64,000 bases of DNA, taken from positions 1 to 64,000 of the forward strand of contig QNYO01000007.1 of NCBI GenBank assembly GCA_003978765.1, in the 5' to 3' direction. Under the pieces are notes generated by a model, which was given only the letters and a program-made list of their open reading frames with translations, did no database searches and was not told the origin of the DNA. How positions within the stretch are numbered: position 1 is the first letter of the stretch; every line of letters begins with the position of its first letter. Shown here one piece after another: positions 7,817-19,101 of this stretch. Origin of the DNA: Hydrogenimonas sp. (GTDB lineage Bacteria; Campylobacterota; Campylobacteria; Campylobacterales; Hydrogenimonadaceae). Position numbers and translations under genes: made by a program.

Positions 7817-8362
7817 TTAGAGACTCTTTTTCTCTTGCTTAAGATCTTTTGCCTGATGCGAATCTTTTTGTAAAAGTGTTGTAATTTCTGAAGCTTTTTG
7901 TGGTGCCATTTTTGCAAGAATTCTACCAACAGATCGAGGTTTTAAGAGGATCAAAATATCTGCTGCATCTTGGGGATCCATCTGCTCTAATACTTGTGCG
8001 GCTGCAGAAGGTTGCATCTTTGAGTAGGATTTTGCAACTTTATCGATTTTGGCCTCTTGAATCGCCTTTAAAAGCTTCTCATTCTCTGCAATCAATGCCT
8101 CAATACGCTGACGCTCCTCATCAAGTTGGCGACGTGTTGTATTGAGTTCACGCTCTTGTGTAAGCAGTCGCTCCTCTTTACGCTTCAGCATTAATTCAGA
8201 GGCCTCTTTGAGGGCTTCATAAGCTTGACGGGCTTCATCAATTGCTTCAAGCTTCAGAGTAAGCTCCTCTTTGCGCTCTTCAAAAACTTTATTACACTCC
8301 AAAAGTTGAGAGGTCTCTGCAAAGAGTATCACAGGCACCAGCATTAGCATGAATCTTTTCAC
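7817..8362 (-). CDS. MotE-like flagellar stator chaperone (MgtE N-domain type)
   Basis: A 181-residue secreted or periplasmic protein: signal peptide (1-15), a long coiled coil (about 20-110) and a C-terminal helical repeat region AAQVLEQMDPQDAADILILLKP...ILAKMAPQKASEITTLL. That region is typical of MgtE-N-like domains. The architecture matches MotE, reported in Campylobacterota to chaperone the flagellar stator protein MotB. It overlaps the FliJ-like gene by four bases, which supports a flagellar role. I infer MotE from architecture only. Confidence 0.78.
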   Translation of the reverse strand: MKRFMLMLVPVILFAETSQLLECNKVFEERKEELTLKLEAIDEARQAYEALKEASELMLKRKEERLLTQERELNTTRRQLDEERQRIEALIAENEKLLKAIQEAKIDKVAKSYSKMQPSAAAQVLEQMDPQDAADILILLKPRSVGRILAKMAPQKASEITTLLQKDSHQAKDLKQEKKSL

Positions 8363-8799
8363 ATCGGCTCCTTCTTTTCTCCATTTCGATCACGCCAAAA
8401 ACGCTGTGACGCAATCTCATCAAGCAATCCCTGTTCAGCCCGTTTTCGCTTCATAATCACGCGTTGGATCACCTGCGACTCAATACTTTTGGCCTGTTCA
8501 TATGCAACATGCGCCTCTTTAAGTGAAGTCTCTAAAGCATATTTATGCTGCTTTGTCACCTCAATCTGTTGCTGAAGCATCTCAAGTGCAGATTGAATGG
8601 CACGTTTTTGATTCAGAATTGCTCCAAGTGCTCTGCCCATACCAGAGGCGGGAATCGTCATCGCCCGCTCATCGGCACGTAACGCTTCTTTTTGCGCAAG
8701 AAGCGACTGAAGTTTCCCATTCACAACCGCCAACTCCTGCTCCACACGCTCAAACTGCTGTTTGCGGAGTTTTGTCAGTGCGCGGTAGTTCTTGGGCAC
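8359..8799 (-). CDS. FliJ-like flagellar export coiled-coil protein
   Basis: A 146-residue protein that is almost entirely coiled coil, rich in Gln, Glu, Lys and Arg, without signal peptide or membrane helix. FliJ-family proteins of this size link the flagellar export ATPase to the export gate. Sequence identity in this family is always low, so the call rests on shape and on its four-base overlap with the MotE-like gene. The start is GTG (8799); no in-frame ATG lies close by. Confidence 0.62.
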   Translation of the reverse strand: MPKNYRALTKLRKQQFERVEQELAVVNGKLQSLLAQKEALRADERAMTIPASGMGRALGAILNQKRAIQSALEMLQQQIEVTKQHKYALETSLKEAHVAYEQAKSIESQVIQRVIMKRKRAEQGLLDEIASQRFWRDRNGEKKEPM

Positions 8800-8811
8800 C
8801 TCTTGAAACCT

Positions 8812-10912
<2,101 letters not shown>

Positions 10913-10916
<4 letters not shown>

Positions 10917-12025
10917 TGTTGCTCGTTTGCGTAATAGACTTCATTAAAGACTTTGGATGCCGTACCATCGTAAGGGCGTCGTCCAAGTTTGTCATACGCC
11001 CACTCAATCGCATTCACAACCCAAGCACTTTCATACACAGGAATCAAGCCCATCTGATTGATACGGAAGAGTTTTCCTTTCAGATGATCCTGTCCACCTG
11101 CGATATTGACACCAAACTCAGTTTTGAGAATCGATCGGAGAGCATTGGCCTCTTCATCATACACTGCACTCATTGAGAGTGCTGGTGTTTTAGGATAGAG
11201 CTGACAGCCAATCGCTTCAAGTGCCGCACGTGTTGCCAAAGCACGCGCTTTTGTATCACTATAGAACTTATCATACCCTTCTGCTTCAATCAGCTCAAGC
11301 ATCTTATTCAAGCCGATAATCAGCGTTGTTGGTGCAGTGTAGGCAGTTGTATTTTGACGCTGTTTTTTAATCTCACTTGTAAGGTTGAAGTAGTAACCGC
11401 GTCCATCACCAATCTTTTCGACCGCTCGGTTACTTAGACCAATCATTGCCATACCTGGTGGCAACATCAACGCCTTTTGACTCCCTGCAATCAAGGCATC
11501 AATATGGGTTGTATCAATCGGTTCGACACCAACAGCCGTAATTCCGTCAGCAATCACCATAATATCTGGGTTTATTGCTTTAATGGCTGCAGCAATCTCT
11601 TCTACAGGGTGGCGCAAACCACCTGCACTCTCGCTCACTTGAATACAGAAGGCATCGATATCGGGATGCTCTGCCAATGCTGCTTTGACATCCTCAACAC
11701 TTGCTGGAGTATCCCATGCATATTTAAGTTCAACATGCTCCAAACCAAAAGCTTGAACAATCTTACCAAAGCGTTCACCAAACTTTCCAGCATTGATGGT
11801 GAGTGCCTTTTTCACACACAGGTTGGTGACACATGCCTCCATTGCACCTGTACCGCTAGAGGCTAACATAACACACTCATCCATACCAAAGAGTCGCATC
11901 AACCGCTCACGTGCCTCTTTGAAGATCGCTTCAAACTCTGGTGTTCTGTGGTGAATTGTGGGGCCTGCCATTGCCATACGGACAGCTTCGGGAACTGGCG
12001 TAGGACCAGGAGTAAAAAGTAGCAT
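10913..12025 (-). CDS. Class V aminotransferase (serine/alanine-glyoxylate type)
   Basis: A 370-residue PLP enzyme opening with LLFTPGPTPVPEAVRMAM, the usual N-terminus of the alanine-glyoxylate / serine-pyruvate / archaeal-type phosphoserine aminotransferase group. The cofactor lysine is in GSQKALMLPPGMA, and VIADGITAVGVEP holds the aspartate that contacts the pyridine ring. In Campylobacterota this group is often proposed to serve serine or purine metabolism, but the exact substrate cannot be read from sequence. It is the first gene of the unit with hisZ and purA. Confidence 0.88.
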
Positions 12026-12138
12026 TCGCCTACCTTTAAAACAGAAATTTTGACTGATTATAGCAAATATCTACTGAAAAATATGTGACAATCTATAAGC
12101 AGTTGAGAGATTGGAGGCTGATTATAGCCTCCATAAAG

Positions 12139-12690
12139 TTATTGACAACGCTTTTTTGTCTCTATCTCAAAGGTGATCTTGATATCTTGCCATGTCTTCC
12201 CTTTATGCAGGTCATAACAGGCTTTATTAATACTCTGCAAAGCAGGAAGCATCTCAAAATCACCAAGATCCAGATACCCCTCTGCTTCAATACGATTCTC
12301 TTCACGTACGAGTTTCATCGGAATAGTCTTAGAGATACCATTCATCTCAATTTCTACATCAGCAATATCTTTGTGAAGACTCTTAATTTCAGCAGAGATT
12401 GTTTTTACCCCTTGAACATCGAAGAAAAACTTGACAAGTTTTGCATCACGTGCACGATTTTTAGAGTAGATCGTTGCCGTATCAATCGTAACATGTGCTC
12501 CTTCTAAGAGTGCATCAACTGTTTGATCGGGGCGTGCTTGCAGTTTAATCCCATGAAAGGTTCCACCAACAGCCACTCTTAAAGGTGTCTTATAAGCACT
12601 CCACGCTACTCCAATATCTTTAACACTGTATCGACACTCTCCTGCAAACAGGGCAGTTGCAACCATCACCCCCATCACCATCGCTCTCAT
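12139..12690 (-). CDS. YceI-family periplasmic protein
   Basis: A 183-residue protein with a signal peptide cut near residue 16. The body follows the YceI lipocalin-like pattern: GTFHGIKLQ near the start, then alternating strands, with DVEIEMNGISKTIPM and a C-terminal ITFEIETKK strand. YceI proteins bind isoprenoid-like lipids such as polyisoprenoids or quinones. The two cysteines near the ends (ECRY, NKACYD) could form a disulphide. AGGAG precedes the ATG. Single-gene transcript, ligand unknown. Confidence 0.78.
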   Translation of the reverse strand: MRAMVMGVMVATALFAGECRYSVKDIGVAWSAYKTPLRVAVGGTFHGIKLQARPDQTVDALLEGAHVTIDTATIYSKNRARDAKLVKFFFDVQGVKTISAEIKSLHKDIADVEIEMNGISKTIPMKLVREENRIEAEGYLDLGDFEMLPALQSINKACYDLHKGKTWQDIKITFEIETKKRCQ

Positions 12691-12762
12691 ACACTTCTCC
12701 TACCGTTTAATATTGCGCTATCATATCAAAATCTGTCACAATAAAGCCATTAATTAGAAAAA

Positions 12763-14619
12763 TTAATCAAATGGCATCGTCTCCTGTCCAATCTCAAGGT
12801 AACGTGACCAGTAGTGATCCACAAAAGCACGCACCGTATCGTTTTTAGGTAGCCAAACCCCATCAACCTTCTCAACATAACTGGCTAAAAATTCACTGGC
12901 ATCCCGTTTAGGAAGATAGAACTCATGCGCCAATCGAATATAGCGTGCTTGATAGAGTGCTTTCTGTTTTCGGTAGGCCTCTTCACTCAAATCGATCGAA
13001 AGTTTTCCCGCTTCAAAGCGCAATACACCCGCTTCAAAGAGAATATCAAGGTGTAAAAGCCCCTCAACATAGTAAGGCTCCACCTCACCTGTCTTACGCC
13101 AACTCATCAGACTTACAGCACGTGCCACGGTATCGCGTAGCACCTCCTCTTTGAGTGCCCCATCTTCATGCATAAAGAAAGCCATGAGTCCGCCAACTGT
13201 CGCCTTAAACTCTTCGACATTCTTGTAGTTGCCACTCCCATTCATTTGGGTCTCAGTATCATCATCGACCCAAAGGATATGCCCATACTCATGACCAATG
13301 GTCGTAATTTCATACACTTTATGCCACAACTCAGATTGCTCAAACATGATGTTACGCTGATGAAGAACAAAGTCGTCACCAAAGGTTTCACGGGCAATAC
13401 GCATCACAGGTCGTGCCTTCTTACTCTCAAGGACATTATCAGCAAAGGCAAAAATCTTTTTACCAAGCTCTCGACTCACCTCGGTATCGTTCGGAACAAC
13501 CTGTGCGGAAAAGAGTCCTTGAAACTCTGCCCCATAAAAGAGGGCTGGTACACCAATATAGAGTTGGGTTCGCTCCACCTGTTTGGCACAGTTTTCATGG
13601 ACGCGTTGTGCCTCTTCACCAAACTCTTGTGCCAAAGCTTCCGACATCGCACGGATCTGTTCTGGGATCTTCGTCTCTTGCATCAATTTTGGCGAAGCAA
13701 GCCGTACATCCCACTCCAAAGCGACAGCTTTGCGGTAGTGATCTTCATAATATTCGAGTGGATGACCAATCTGAATCGGTGATGTAATCGCCATCCATTT
13801 GCGATCAACCTCCGCCCACTTCTTAATCAACCCCTCAATCTCTGTATGTGAAAAGGCATCAATCAGTGCATCGATATAGGCAAGCCACGCACTCTGCTGT
13901 CCAAAAACCTCATCCTCCATCTGTGCCAAAACACCACGCATATTCTCCAGTCTGTTGACCACATCCTGAACTTCCATACGGAAGGCTTTGGCATATGGAA
14001 CACTCTTATACCCTTTGCGTGTCTTTTTAAGTACCGAATAGCAACGGTCACCCACACACCCCTCTTCACGCAAGTCAAGGAGGTTTTCACTCTCCAACAT
14101 CTCATAAATCTTCTCTTCATCCCCATTGAAGAGTTCAAAGAGTTCACGATTCACCCCATGGATAATATGGGCTGTCCAAGCACTCTGCCAATTGCTCATC
14201 GCTTCACCCACACGATGCGCCTCTTTGAGCACCTCACGATAAAAGGGTGTTAAGAGTGCCTCCTCTTCAATCCAATCGAGCAGTTCGAGATGTCGTTTGA
14301 GATAGAAGTCGGCAACCATCTTATAGGCTGTCTCTTTCGCTTCAATAATCGCCTCTTCATCACGCCCCTCTTTTTCAAGCACCTGTGTCAAAGCATCATC
14401 ACGCAATCCAATCAGCCGTGTCAGTGCCGCCATCCGTGTTTCAGGTGTTTCAGGAAGCTCAAGACGTCGCAAAAAATCACCCACCCACGCTTCTGCTTCG
14501 GCATGACCACTATCGAGCAGATTGTAGTAACTGCCCAACTGCTTCTCTCTTCGCAGGATCTCATCATAGACCCGTTGAAGATCCTCCATAAAGATCTCTT
14601 GATATAGACTATTTTGCAT
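12763..14619 (-). CDS. CiaB-family protein with an HExxH metallopeptidase-like motif
   Basis: A 618-residue cytoplasmic protein with no signal peptide. Length and overall sequence fit the family annotated in Campylobacterota as invasion protein CiaB (about 610 residues). Residues 442-447 read GHEYGH, so H443-E444-x2-H447. An acidic pair (E469, E470) follows about 23 residues later in NVEEFKATVGGL. This is the arrangement of gluzincin zinc peptidases. The N-terminal half is helical and charged. In a free-living relative an invasion role makes little sense; a housekeeping peptidase is my inference. A purine-rich ribosome-binding site precedes the ATG. Confidence 0.8.
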   Translation of the reverse strand: MQNSLYQEIFMEDLQRVYDEILRREKQLGSYYNLLDSGHAEAEAWVGDFLRRLELPETPETRMAALTRLIGLRDDALTQVLEKEGRDEEAIIEAKETAYKMVADFYLKRHLELLDWIEEEALLTPFYREVLKEAHRVGEAMSNWQSAWTAHIIHGVNRELFELFNGDEEKIYEMLESENLLDLREEGCVGDRCYSVLKKTRKGYKSVPYAKAFRMEVQDVVNRLENMRGVLAQMEDEVFGQQSAWLAYIDALIDAFSHTEIEGLIKKWAEVDRKWMAITSPIQIGHPLEYYEDHYRKAVALEWDVRLASPKLMQETKIPEQIRAMSEALAQEFGEEAQRVHENCAKQVERTQLYIGVPALFYGAEFQGLFSAQVVPNDTEVSRELGKKIFAFADNVLESKKARPVMRIARETFGDDFVLHQRNIMFEQSELWHKVYEITTIGHEYGHILWVDDDTETQMNGSGNYKNVEEFKATVGGLMAFFMHEDGALKEEVLRDTVARAVSLMSWRKTGEVEPYYVEGLLHLDILFEAGVLRFEAGKLSIDLSEEAYRKQKALYQARYIRLAHEFYLPKRDASEFLASYVEKVDGVWLPKNDTVRAFVDHYWSRYLEIGQETMPFD

Positions 14620-14652
14620 CTGCTATTCCTCTCCCCTTTATATCTTCATAAA

Positions 14653-15255
14653 CTATCTTTTTAGACTTCTTAGCATCTCAATAATTGGTTTGGCCAATGC
14701 CAATGCTTTGCTTCGATGTGAAAGCTCTCTTTTGATGGCTGGGTCAAGCTCACCAAGTGTCTGATCAAACCCTTCAGGAATAAACATGGGATCGTAACCA
14801 AAACCACCATCCCCTCTTGGTTCATCAATCACTTTACCAAACATCCACCCATGCATCACATACTCTGCTCCAGGTGCAAAGATAGCAATCGCTGCTGTAT
14901 AGTATGCTGGGCTCTCTTTGAGTCCTTTCTCCTTTAACCGCTGTAACAGTTTATTCAAATTCTGCTTATCGGTTGCCCCTTCACCTGCATAGCGTGCACT
15001 ATAGATGCCTGGTTCATTGTTAAGTGCCGGTACTGTAATACCACTATCATCACTAATCACAATCACATCGTCACGACCAAGTTTCTTAAAGATTGTCTCC
15101 GCTTTAATCCGCGCATTTTCAGCAAATGTGGTACCATTCTCTTCAATCTCAAGGGGTCCTAAAATATCACTAAAAGGGATCACATGATCCTCTTCAAAAA
15201 GTGCTTGAATCTCTTTAACTTTTCCCTTATTTGAGGTAGCAAGTACTATTTCCAT
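14653..15255 (-). CDS. rdgB: XTP/dITP diphosphatase (RdgB/HAM1 family)
   Basis: Removes non-canonical purine triphosphates from the nucleotide pool. The 200 residues contain the family hallmarks [48 protein letters not shown] and SHRSKAL in the expected order. It lies 33 bases upstream of the CiaB-family gene on the same strand and diverges from the MFS transporter gene. Confidence 0.96.
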   Translation of the reverse strand: MEIVLATSNKGKVKEIQALFEEDHVIPFSDILGPLEIEENGTTFAENARIKAETIFKKLGRDDVIVISDDSGITVPALNNEPGIYSARYAGEGATDKQNLNKLLQRLKEKGLKESPAYYTAAIAIFAPGAEYVMHGWMFGKVIDEPRGDGGFGYDPMFIPEGFDQTLGELDPAIKRELSHRSKALALAKPIIEMLRSLKR

Positions 15256-15328
15256 CTCTTTACGACCTTTTTATATAGTTATGAAAAATTACAAAATAAA
15301 TTTTACACATTAGACATGCTAATTGATG

Positions 15329-15334
15329 TATAAT
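15329..15334 (+). promoter_or_regulatory. -10 box for the MFS transporter gene
   Basis: TATAAT preceded by TGATG, 30 bases before the GTG start. No clear -35 is present, as is common in Campylobacterota. The rest of the rdgB-MFS gap shows nothing else. Confidence 0.5.
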
Positions 15335-15364
15335 TTTGTCGAAATTTTACCATAAGGATCTATC

Positions 15365-16693
15365 GTGAAGGAGATTTTCAAAAAGGTACTCCCTTTAAGT
15401 CTCATCGTTGCTTTGAGATTTTTTGGTCTCTTCATTGTACTCTCAGTACTTTCACAGTATGCGATTGAGCTACCAGGTGGTACAGCACTGCTTGCTGGTG
15501 TGGCAGTCGGTGGTTATGCTCTCACACAAGCGGTTTTACAAGTACCGTTTGGTGTCATGAGCGATAAGATCGGTCGTAAGAAGACGCTACTAATTGGTCT
15601 GCTCATCTTTGCTGCAGGCTCTGTAATCAGTGCCATTGCAGACAATATCTATATCCTTCTACTTGGCCGATTCTTACAGGGTGCAGGTGCAATCGGTTCG
15701 GTTGTGACTGCGATGATTTCCGACCATGTCCGTGAAGATCAGCGTGCACATGCGATGGCTGTTATGGGTATGACGATTGCGATGAGTTTTGCGGCTGCGA
15801 TGATTATTGGACCAATTATCGGTGGTATCTACTCAGTTAGCCTACTCTTTTGGATGACTGCCATCTTAGCCCTTCTTGCCTTGGCAATCCTCTTTACTGC
15901 TGTACCAGAACCACCAAAAATTATCCATAGTTACTCTGAGGAGGAGGCAAAGATTAAACATGTCTTTAAAGATAAAGATTTAGTGCGCATGTATATCACC
16001 TTCCTCTTTCATAGCTCAACTATGGCCATCGCCTTTTTCCTCATTCCAGTTGTGATGAAACAGAAGTTTGGTATGGGTCCAGAGACCTACTGGAAAGTCT
16101 ATCTACCTGCTGTCTTCTTCGGTATCATGGCAATGGGTCCAGCAGCGGTCTTTGGTGAAAAGTATGGCAAAGGGAAACAGGTCTTTTTGATCTCTATTGC
16201 ATTTATTGCTGTGGCATTTATTTTGATGGGATGGAGCAACTCGATTCTTTGGTTTGGCGTGGGTGCCACCTTCTTCTTTATCGGCTTTAATATGTTCGAA
16301 CCACTCTTGCAAAGCTTTGTCAGCAAATTTGCGAAAGTCCACCAAAAGGGTGCAGCACTCGGTGTAGCCAACACATTTGCCTATATCGGTATCTTTTTAG
16401 GTGGTGCGATCGGCGGTTGGCTCTATCAACACTTTGGCGCAAGTGGTATTGCAACCTTTGTGCTCATCGTTTCAATCTTCTGGGCAGCTTGGATCTATAC
16501 AATGCGCAATCCTGGGGTACGTGATAACCTATTCTTGCCATTTAAAACATATGATAAGACAAAAGTTGATGGTCTTAAAATGGTCAATGGTGTCACCGAC
16601 TTCTATCTCAATGAGACTGAAGAGATCATCGTGGTCAAATTTGACAAAGAGATTGTCACAGCCGACGTCATTAAAACCTTCCTTCAAAAGTAA
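15365..16693 (+). CDS. MFS transporter with C-terminal ferredoxin-like (YAM-type) domain, YajR-like
   Basis: A 442-residue major facilitator protein with twelve predicted helices over residues 8-385 and motif A GVMSDKIGRKKTLL after helix 2. After the last helix comes a soluble tail of about 60 residues (VDGLKMVNGVTDFYL...EIIVVKFDKEIV...VIKTFLQK) with a beta-alpha-beta pattern. E. coli YajR has this build, with a C-terminal YAM domain, but its substrate is uncertain. The start is GTG with AAGGAT upstream. Single-gene unit closed by a strong hairpin. Confidence 0.87.
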   Translation: MKEIFKKVLPLSLIVALRFFGLFIVLSVLSQYAIELPGGTALLAGVAVGGYALTQAVLQVPFGVMSDKIGRKKTLLIGLLIFAAGSVISAIADNIYILLLGRFLQGAGAIGSVVTAMISDHVREDQRAHAMAVMGMTIAMSFAAAMIIGPIIGGIYSVSLLFWMTAILALLALAILFTAVPEPPKIIHSYSEEEAKIKHVFKDKDLVRMYITFLFHSSTMAIAFFLIPVVMKQKFGMGPETYWKVYLPAVFFGIMAMGPAAVFGEKYGKGKQVFLISIAFIAVAFILMGWSNSILWFGVGATFFFIGFNMFEPLLQSFVSKFAKVHQKGAALGVANTFAYIGIFLGGAIGGWLYQHFGASGIATFVLIVSIFWAAWIYTMRNPGVRDNLFLPFKTYDKTKVDGLKMVNGVTDFYLNETEEIIVVKFDKEIVTADVIKTFLQK

Positions 16694-16707
16694 CACCACT
16701 CCATACC

Positions 16708-16743
16708 ATCCCTCTCTGTACACTTTATGTGTCAGAGAGGGAT
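16708..16743 (+). terminator. Strong hairpin after the MFS gene
   Basis: ATCCCTCTCTG and CAGAGAGGGAT form a perfect 11-bp stem, extended inward by ACAC/GTGT. No clean T run follows, so rho-independent termination is likely but not certain. Confidence 0.65.
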
Positions 16744-16802
16744 CTTCACAATCCATCAATCTCTCTTTCAATCTACTAATAAAAGATTTATTTTTTGAAA
16801 GA

Positions 16803-16808
16803 TATAAT
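16803..16808 (+). promoter_or_regulatory. -10 box for the secreted hypothetical gene
   Basis: TATAAT lies 29 bases before the start codon at 16838, after a T-rich stretch at about the -35 distance. Confidence 0.5.
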
Positions 16809-16837
16809 TAAAACATCTATTAAATAAAGGTATTAAA

Positions 16838-17389
16838 ATGAATTTTAAAGTATTGCTGGCTCTGCTAACACTCCTTCAACTACACCTCTTTGCACTTGAT
16901 GATATAAGTGCCATTCCTGAGTCTCAAAAAAAGGTTGTTGATAGCATTATTCTCAAATTAGACACACCCAATACCCAAAAAGTTCGTAAAATCATTCTTG
17001 AACAGCTTCAACCCTTTTTTGAAAAAGATTGGTCAGCCCATTGGGTCACCAACTATACAGCAGCCAATAGCAAAATCGAAAAGAGTGATACAAAATTTGT
17101 AGATGTCATGATCTACAACAATGAGAGAGTGACCAATATCAACTTTATCTTCTTTAAAAAAGAGAGACAACTTGTTATCCATATTAAACAGTATATTGAG
17201 GGTCAATCTGACAATATTCTAAAACTCTACAATAAGACCAAAAAGAATCCAGACTATGAGCGTGAAAATGAGACCGACCACTATGCCTACTTTACAAAAA
17301 AAGGGTATATGGATGTCAATGTCTATCATATCAAATCCCCTTGTGGCATGGTCATTTATGAATCCACAGAGTTTAAAGATATTGAATAA
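16838..17389 (+). CDS. Secreted hypothetical protein
   Basis: I do not recognise this 183-residue protein. It has a signal peptide (MNFKVLLALLTLLQLHLFA, cut near residue 19) and a mixed helix/strand body without cysteine pairs except one C near the end (KSPCGMVIYE). A beta-rich middle (TKFVDVMIYNNERVTNINFIFF) suggests a small periplasmic domain. It has its own -10 box and an AAAGG ribosome-binding site, and stands alone between the MFS gene and minC. Confidence 0.7.
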   Translation: MNFKVLLALLTLLQLHLFALDDISAIPESQKKVVDSIILKLDTPNTQKVRKIILEQLQPFFEKDWSAHWVTNYTAANSKIEKSDTKFVDVMIYNNERVTNINFIFFKKERQLVIHIKQYIEGQSDNILKLYNKTKKNPDYERENETDHYAYFTKKGYMDVNVYHIKSPCGMVIYESTEFKDIE

Positions 17390-17433
17390 GGGATGGAGTG
17401 TATCGATCCTGCAAAAAGGTTATGAATTATCAA

Positions 17434-17462
17434 TTGATTTTTTTCCTTAAATACCCTATAAT
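17434..17462 (+). promoter_or_regulatory. Promoter of minCDE
   Basis: TTGATT (17434) and TATAAT (17457) are 17 bases apart, and the -10 box ends 20 bases before the minC start. A good sigma70-type match. Confidence 0.6.
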
Positions 17463-17482
17463 CGTGCAAAAAAGTTAATTCC

Positions 17483-18031
17483 ATGCAGGTGAAACAGTAT
17501 AGTGTCAAAGTCTTTGAAGTTACCATTGAAAATGAGGAGGAGTTTTTAGCCTTTGCACGTAAAAATAGTCTCTTACTCAAACGCTATCTACTCCTTCTTA
17601 AAGGTGATGTCACACCAACCATTGAGGCTTTTTTAGAAGAGGAAGAGATCGCTTTTACACATAATCTCTCCCTCCAACCACCCAATGACAAACCCCAACA
17701 CTTTACAAAGCAGAGTGGTTTAAGAATTATCGATCAACTGGTACGGAGTGGGCAAGAGATTATTGAAAAGCGTGACCTACTTGTTCTTAAGAGGGTCAAT
17801 AGTGGTGCAACCGTCCATACAGATGGCAACTTTATTGCCCTCTCATCAATTGATGGCCATATTGAGTGTAATGGCGACTTTATGCTTTTGAAACCTTCAT
17901 CCAAAGCATCCATTATCTTTAATGGAGTGGACATCTCTGAAGCGATGGATGAAGAGATCTTTTATAAAATACGTCTTGAAAATAATGAGATTCTCATATC
18001 AAAATATGCAAAGGATATTCAATGGGCATAG
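17483..18031 (+). CDS. minC: Septum site-determining protein MinC
   Basis: MinC blocks FtsZ ring formation away from midcell. The 182-residue protein has a divergent N-terminal FtsZ-inhibiting domain and the conserved C-terminal beta-helix. The beta-helix begins at RSGQEIIEKRDLLVLKRVNSGATV and continues through glycine-spaced strands that bind MinD and septal partners. It overlaps minD by ten bases. The start codon has only a weak ribosome-binding site. Confidence 0.92.
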   Translation: MQVKQYSVKVFEVTIENEEEFLAFARKNSLLLKRYLLLLKGDVTPTIEAFLEEEEIAFTHNLSLQPPNDKPQHFTKQSGLRIIDQLVRSGQEIIEKRDLLVLKRVNSGATVHTDGNFIALSSIDGHIECNGDFMLLKPSSKASIIFNGVDISEAMDEEIFYKIRLENNEILISKYAKDIQWA

Positions 18032-18837
18032 TATTTGCAGTGATTAGTGGTAAAGGGGGCGTTGGAAAGACGACCACCTCTGCCAACCTTGCCATCGGTA
18101 CAGCTATCGAAGGTAAAAAGACCGTTGTCGTCGATTTTGATATTGGACAACGCAACCTTGACATGATTTTAGGTCTTGAGAATCGTGTTGTTTATGATAT
18201 TACCAATGTAATGGATGGAGATGCCACCCTCTCACAAGCACTCATTAAAGATAAGCGTCAAGAGAACCTCTACTTTCTTGCAGCATCCCAAACCAAAGAT
18301 AAGTCGGTTCTTGATCGCGAAAAGGTTAAAAAACTGATCGATCAACTCAAAGAGGAGTTTGACTACATCTTCCTCGACTCGCCTGCTGGTATTGAGGGTG
18401 GATTTGAACATACGATTCTCTATGCTGACAATGTGATTGTCGTTGTCAATCCAGAGGTCTCTTCGATTCGTGATGCCGACCGTGTCATTGGATTGGTCGA
18501 TGCCAAGAGCCATAAAGCGAAAGAGGGAGAGAGGGTTGGCAAGTTTTTGGTTATTACCCGTATCGATCCTGATCTGATTGAAAAGGGAGAGATGATCTCA
18601 ACCGAAGATATTCTTGATATTCTCTCTATCAATCTATTGGGAAAAGTGCCTGAGGATAAACGTGTCATCGATGCTTCAAACACTGGTAAACCTGTGATTT
18701 TGCATGAATCTTCACCAGCTGGTGAAGCCTACAGCCGTATTGCCAAACGTCTTTGTGGTATCGATGTCCCATTTGTCGATGTGGAATCACCTGAAGTACG
18801 AGGATTCCTTCAAAAAATAACAGGACTCTTCAAATGA
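18022..18837 (+). CDS. minD: Septum site-determining ATPase MinD
   Basis: A membrane-binding ParA-type ATPase that carries MinC to the cell poles. The 271 residues show the deviant Walker A SGKGGVGKTTTSAN, the switch IFLDSPAGIEGG and a C-terminal amphipathic helix GFLQKITGLFK for membrane attachment. It is flanked and overlapped by minC and minE, the usual order. Confidence 0.97.
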   Translation: MGIVFAVISGKGGVGKTTTSANLAIGTAIEGKKTVVVDFDIGQRNLDMILGLENRVVYDITNVMDGDATLSQALIKDKRQENLYFLAASQTKDKSVLDREKVKKLIDQLKEEFDYIFLDSPAGIEGGFEHTILYADNVIVVVNPEVSSIRDADRVIGLVDAKSHKAKEGERVGKFLVITRIDPDLIEKGEMISTEDILDILSINLLGKVPEDKRVIDASNTGKPVILHESSPAGEAYSRIAKRLCGIDVPFVDVESPEVRGFLQKITGLFK

Positions 18838-19073
18838 GCTGGTTTGGAAATCTTTTTAAAAAAGAGACAACAAGTGCCCATATTGCAAAAGATCGGTTGA
18901 TGATTGCGATTGCGACCGATCGCCAAAATAGTCTCATTCCCAATATGGATGAGATGCGTGCAGAGATTATTCGTGTCCTTGAAAAGTATATCTGTATCAA
19001 TGATATTGAGATCAAAAAAGAGAATAAAGGTGAAGTTGATCTCCTAGAGATTGAAGTGATTATGAAAAAGTAG
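18834..19073 (+). CDS. minE: Cell division topological specificity factor MinE
   Basis: A 79-residue protein that stimulates MinD ATPase and drives pole-to-pole patterning. It has the N-terminal membrane-contact stretch MSWFGNLFKK, the MinD-binding helix (AKDRLMIAIATDRQ) and the C-terminal dimerisation strands. ATGA overlap with minD. Confidence 0.95.
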   Translation: MSWFGNLFKKETTSAHIAKDRLMIAIATDRQNSLIPNMDEMRAEIIRVLEKYICINDIEIKKENKGEVDLLEIEVIMKK

Positions 19074-19084
19074 CAACGTGGTTC

Positions 19085-19101
19085 GCTCCGTTTAACGGAG
19101 C
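19085..19101. terminator. Short hairpin between convergent minE and moeA
   Basis: GCTCCGT-TTA-ACGGAGC is a perfect 7-bp stem containing the moeA stop codon. It has no T run on either strand, so any termination role is tentative. Confidence 0.4.
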
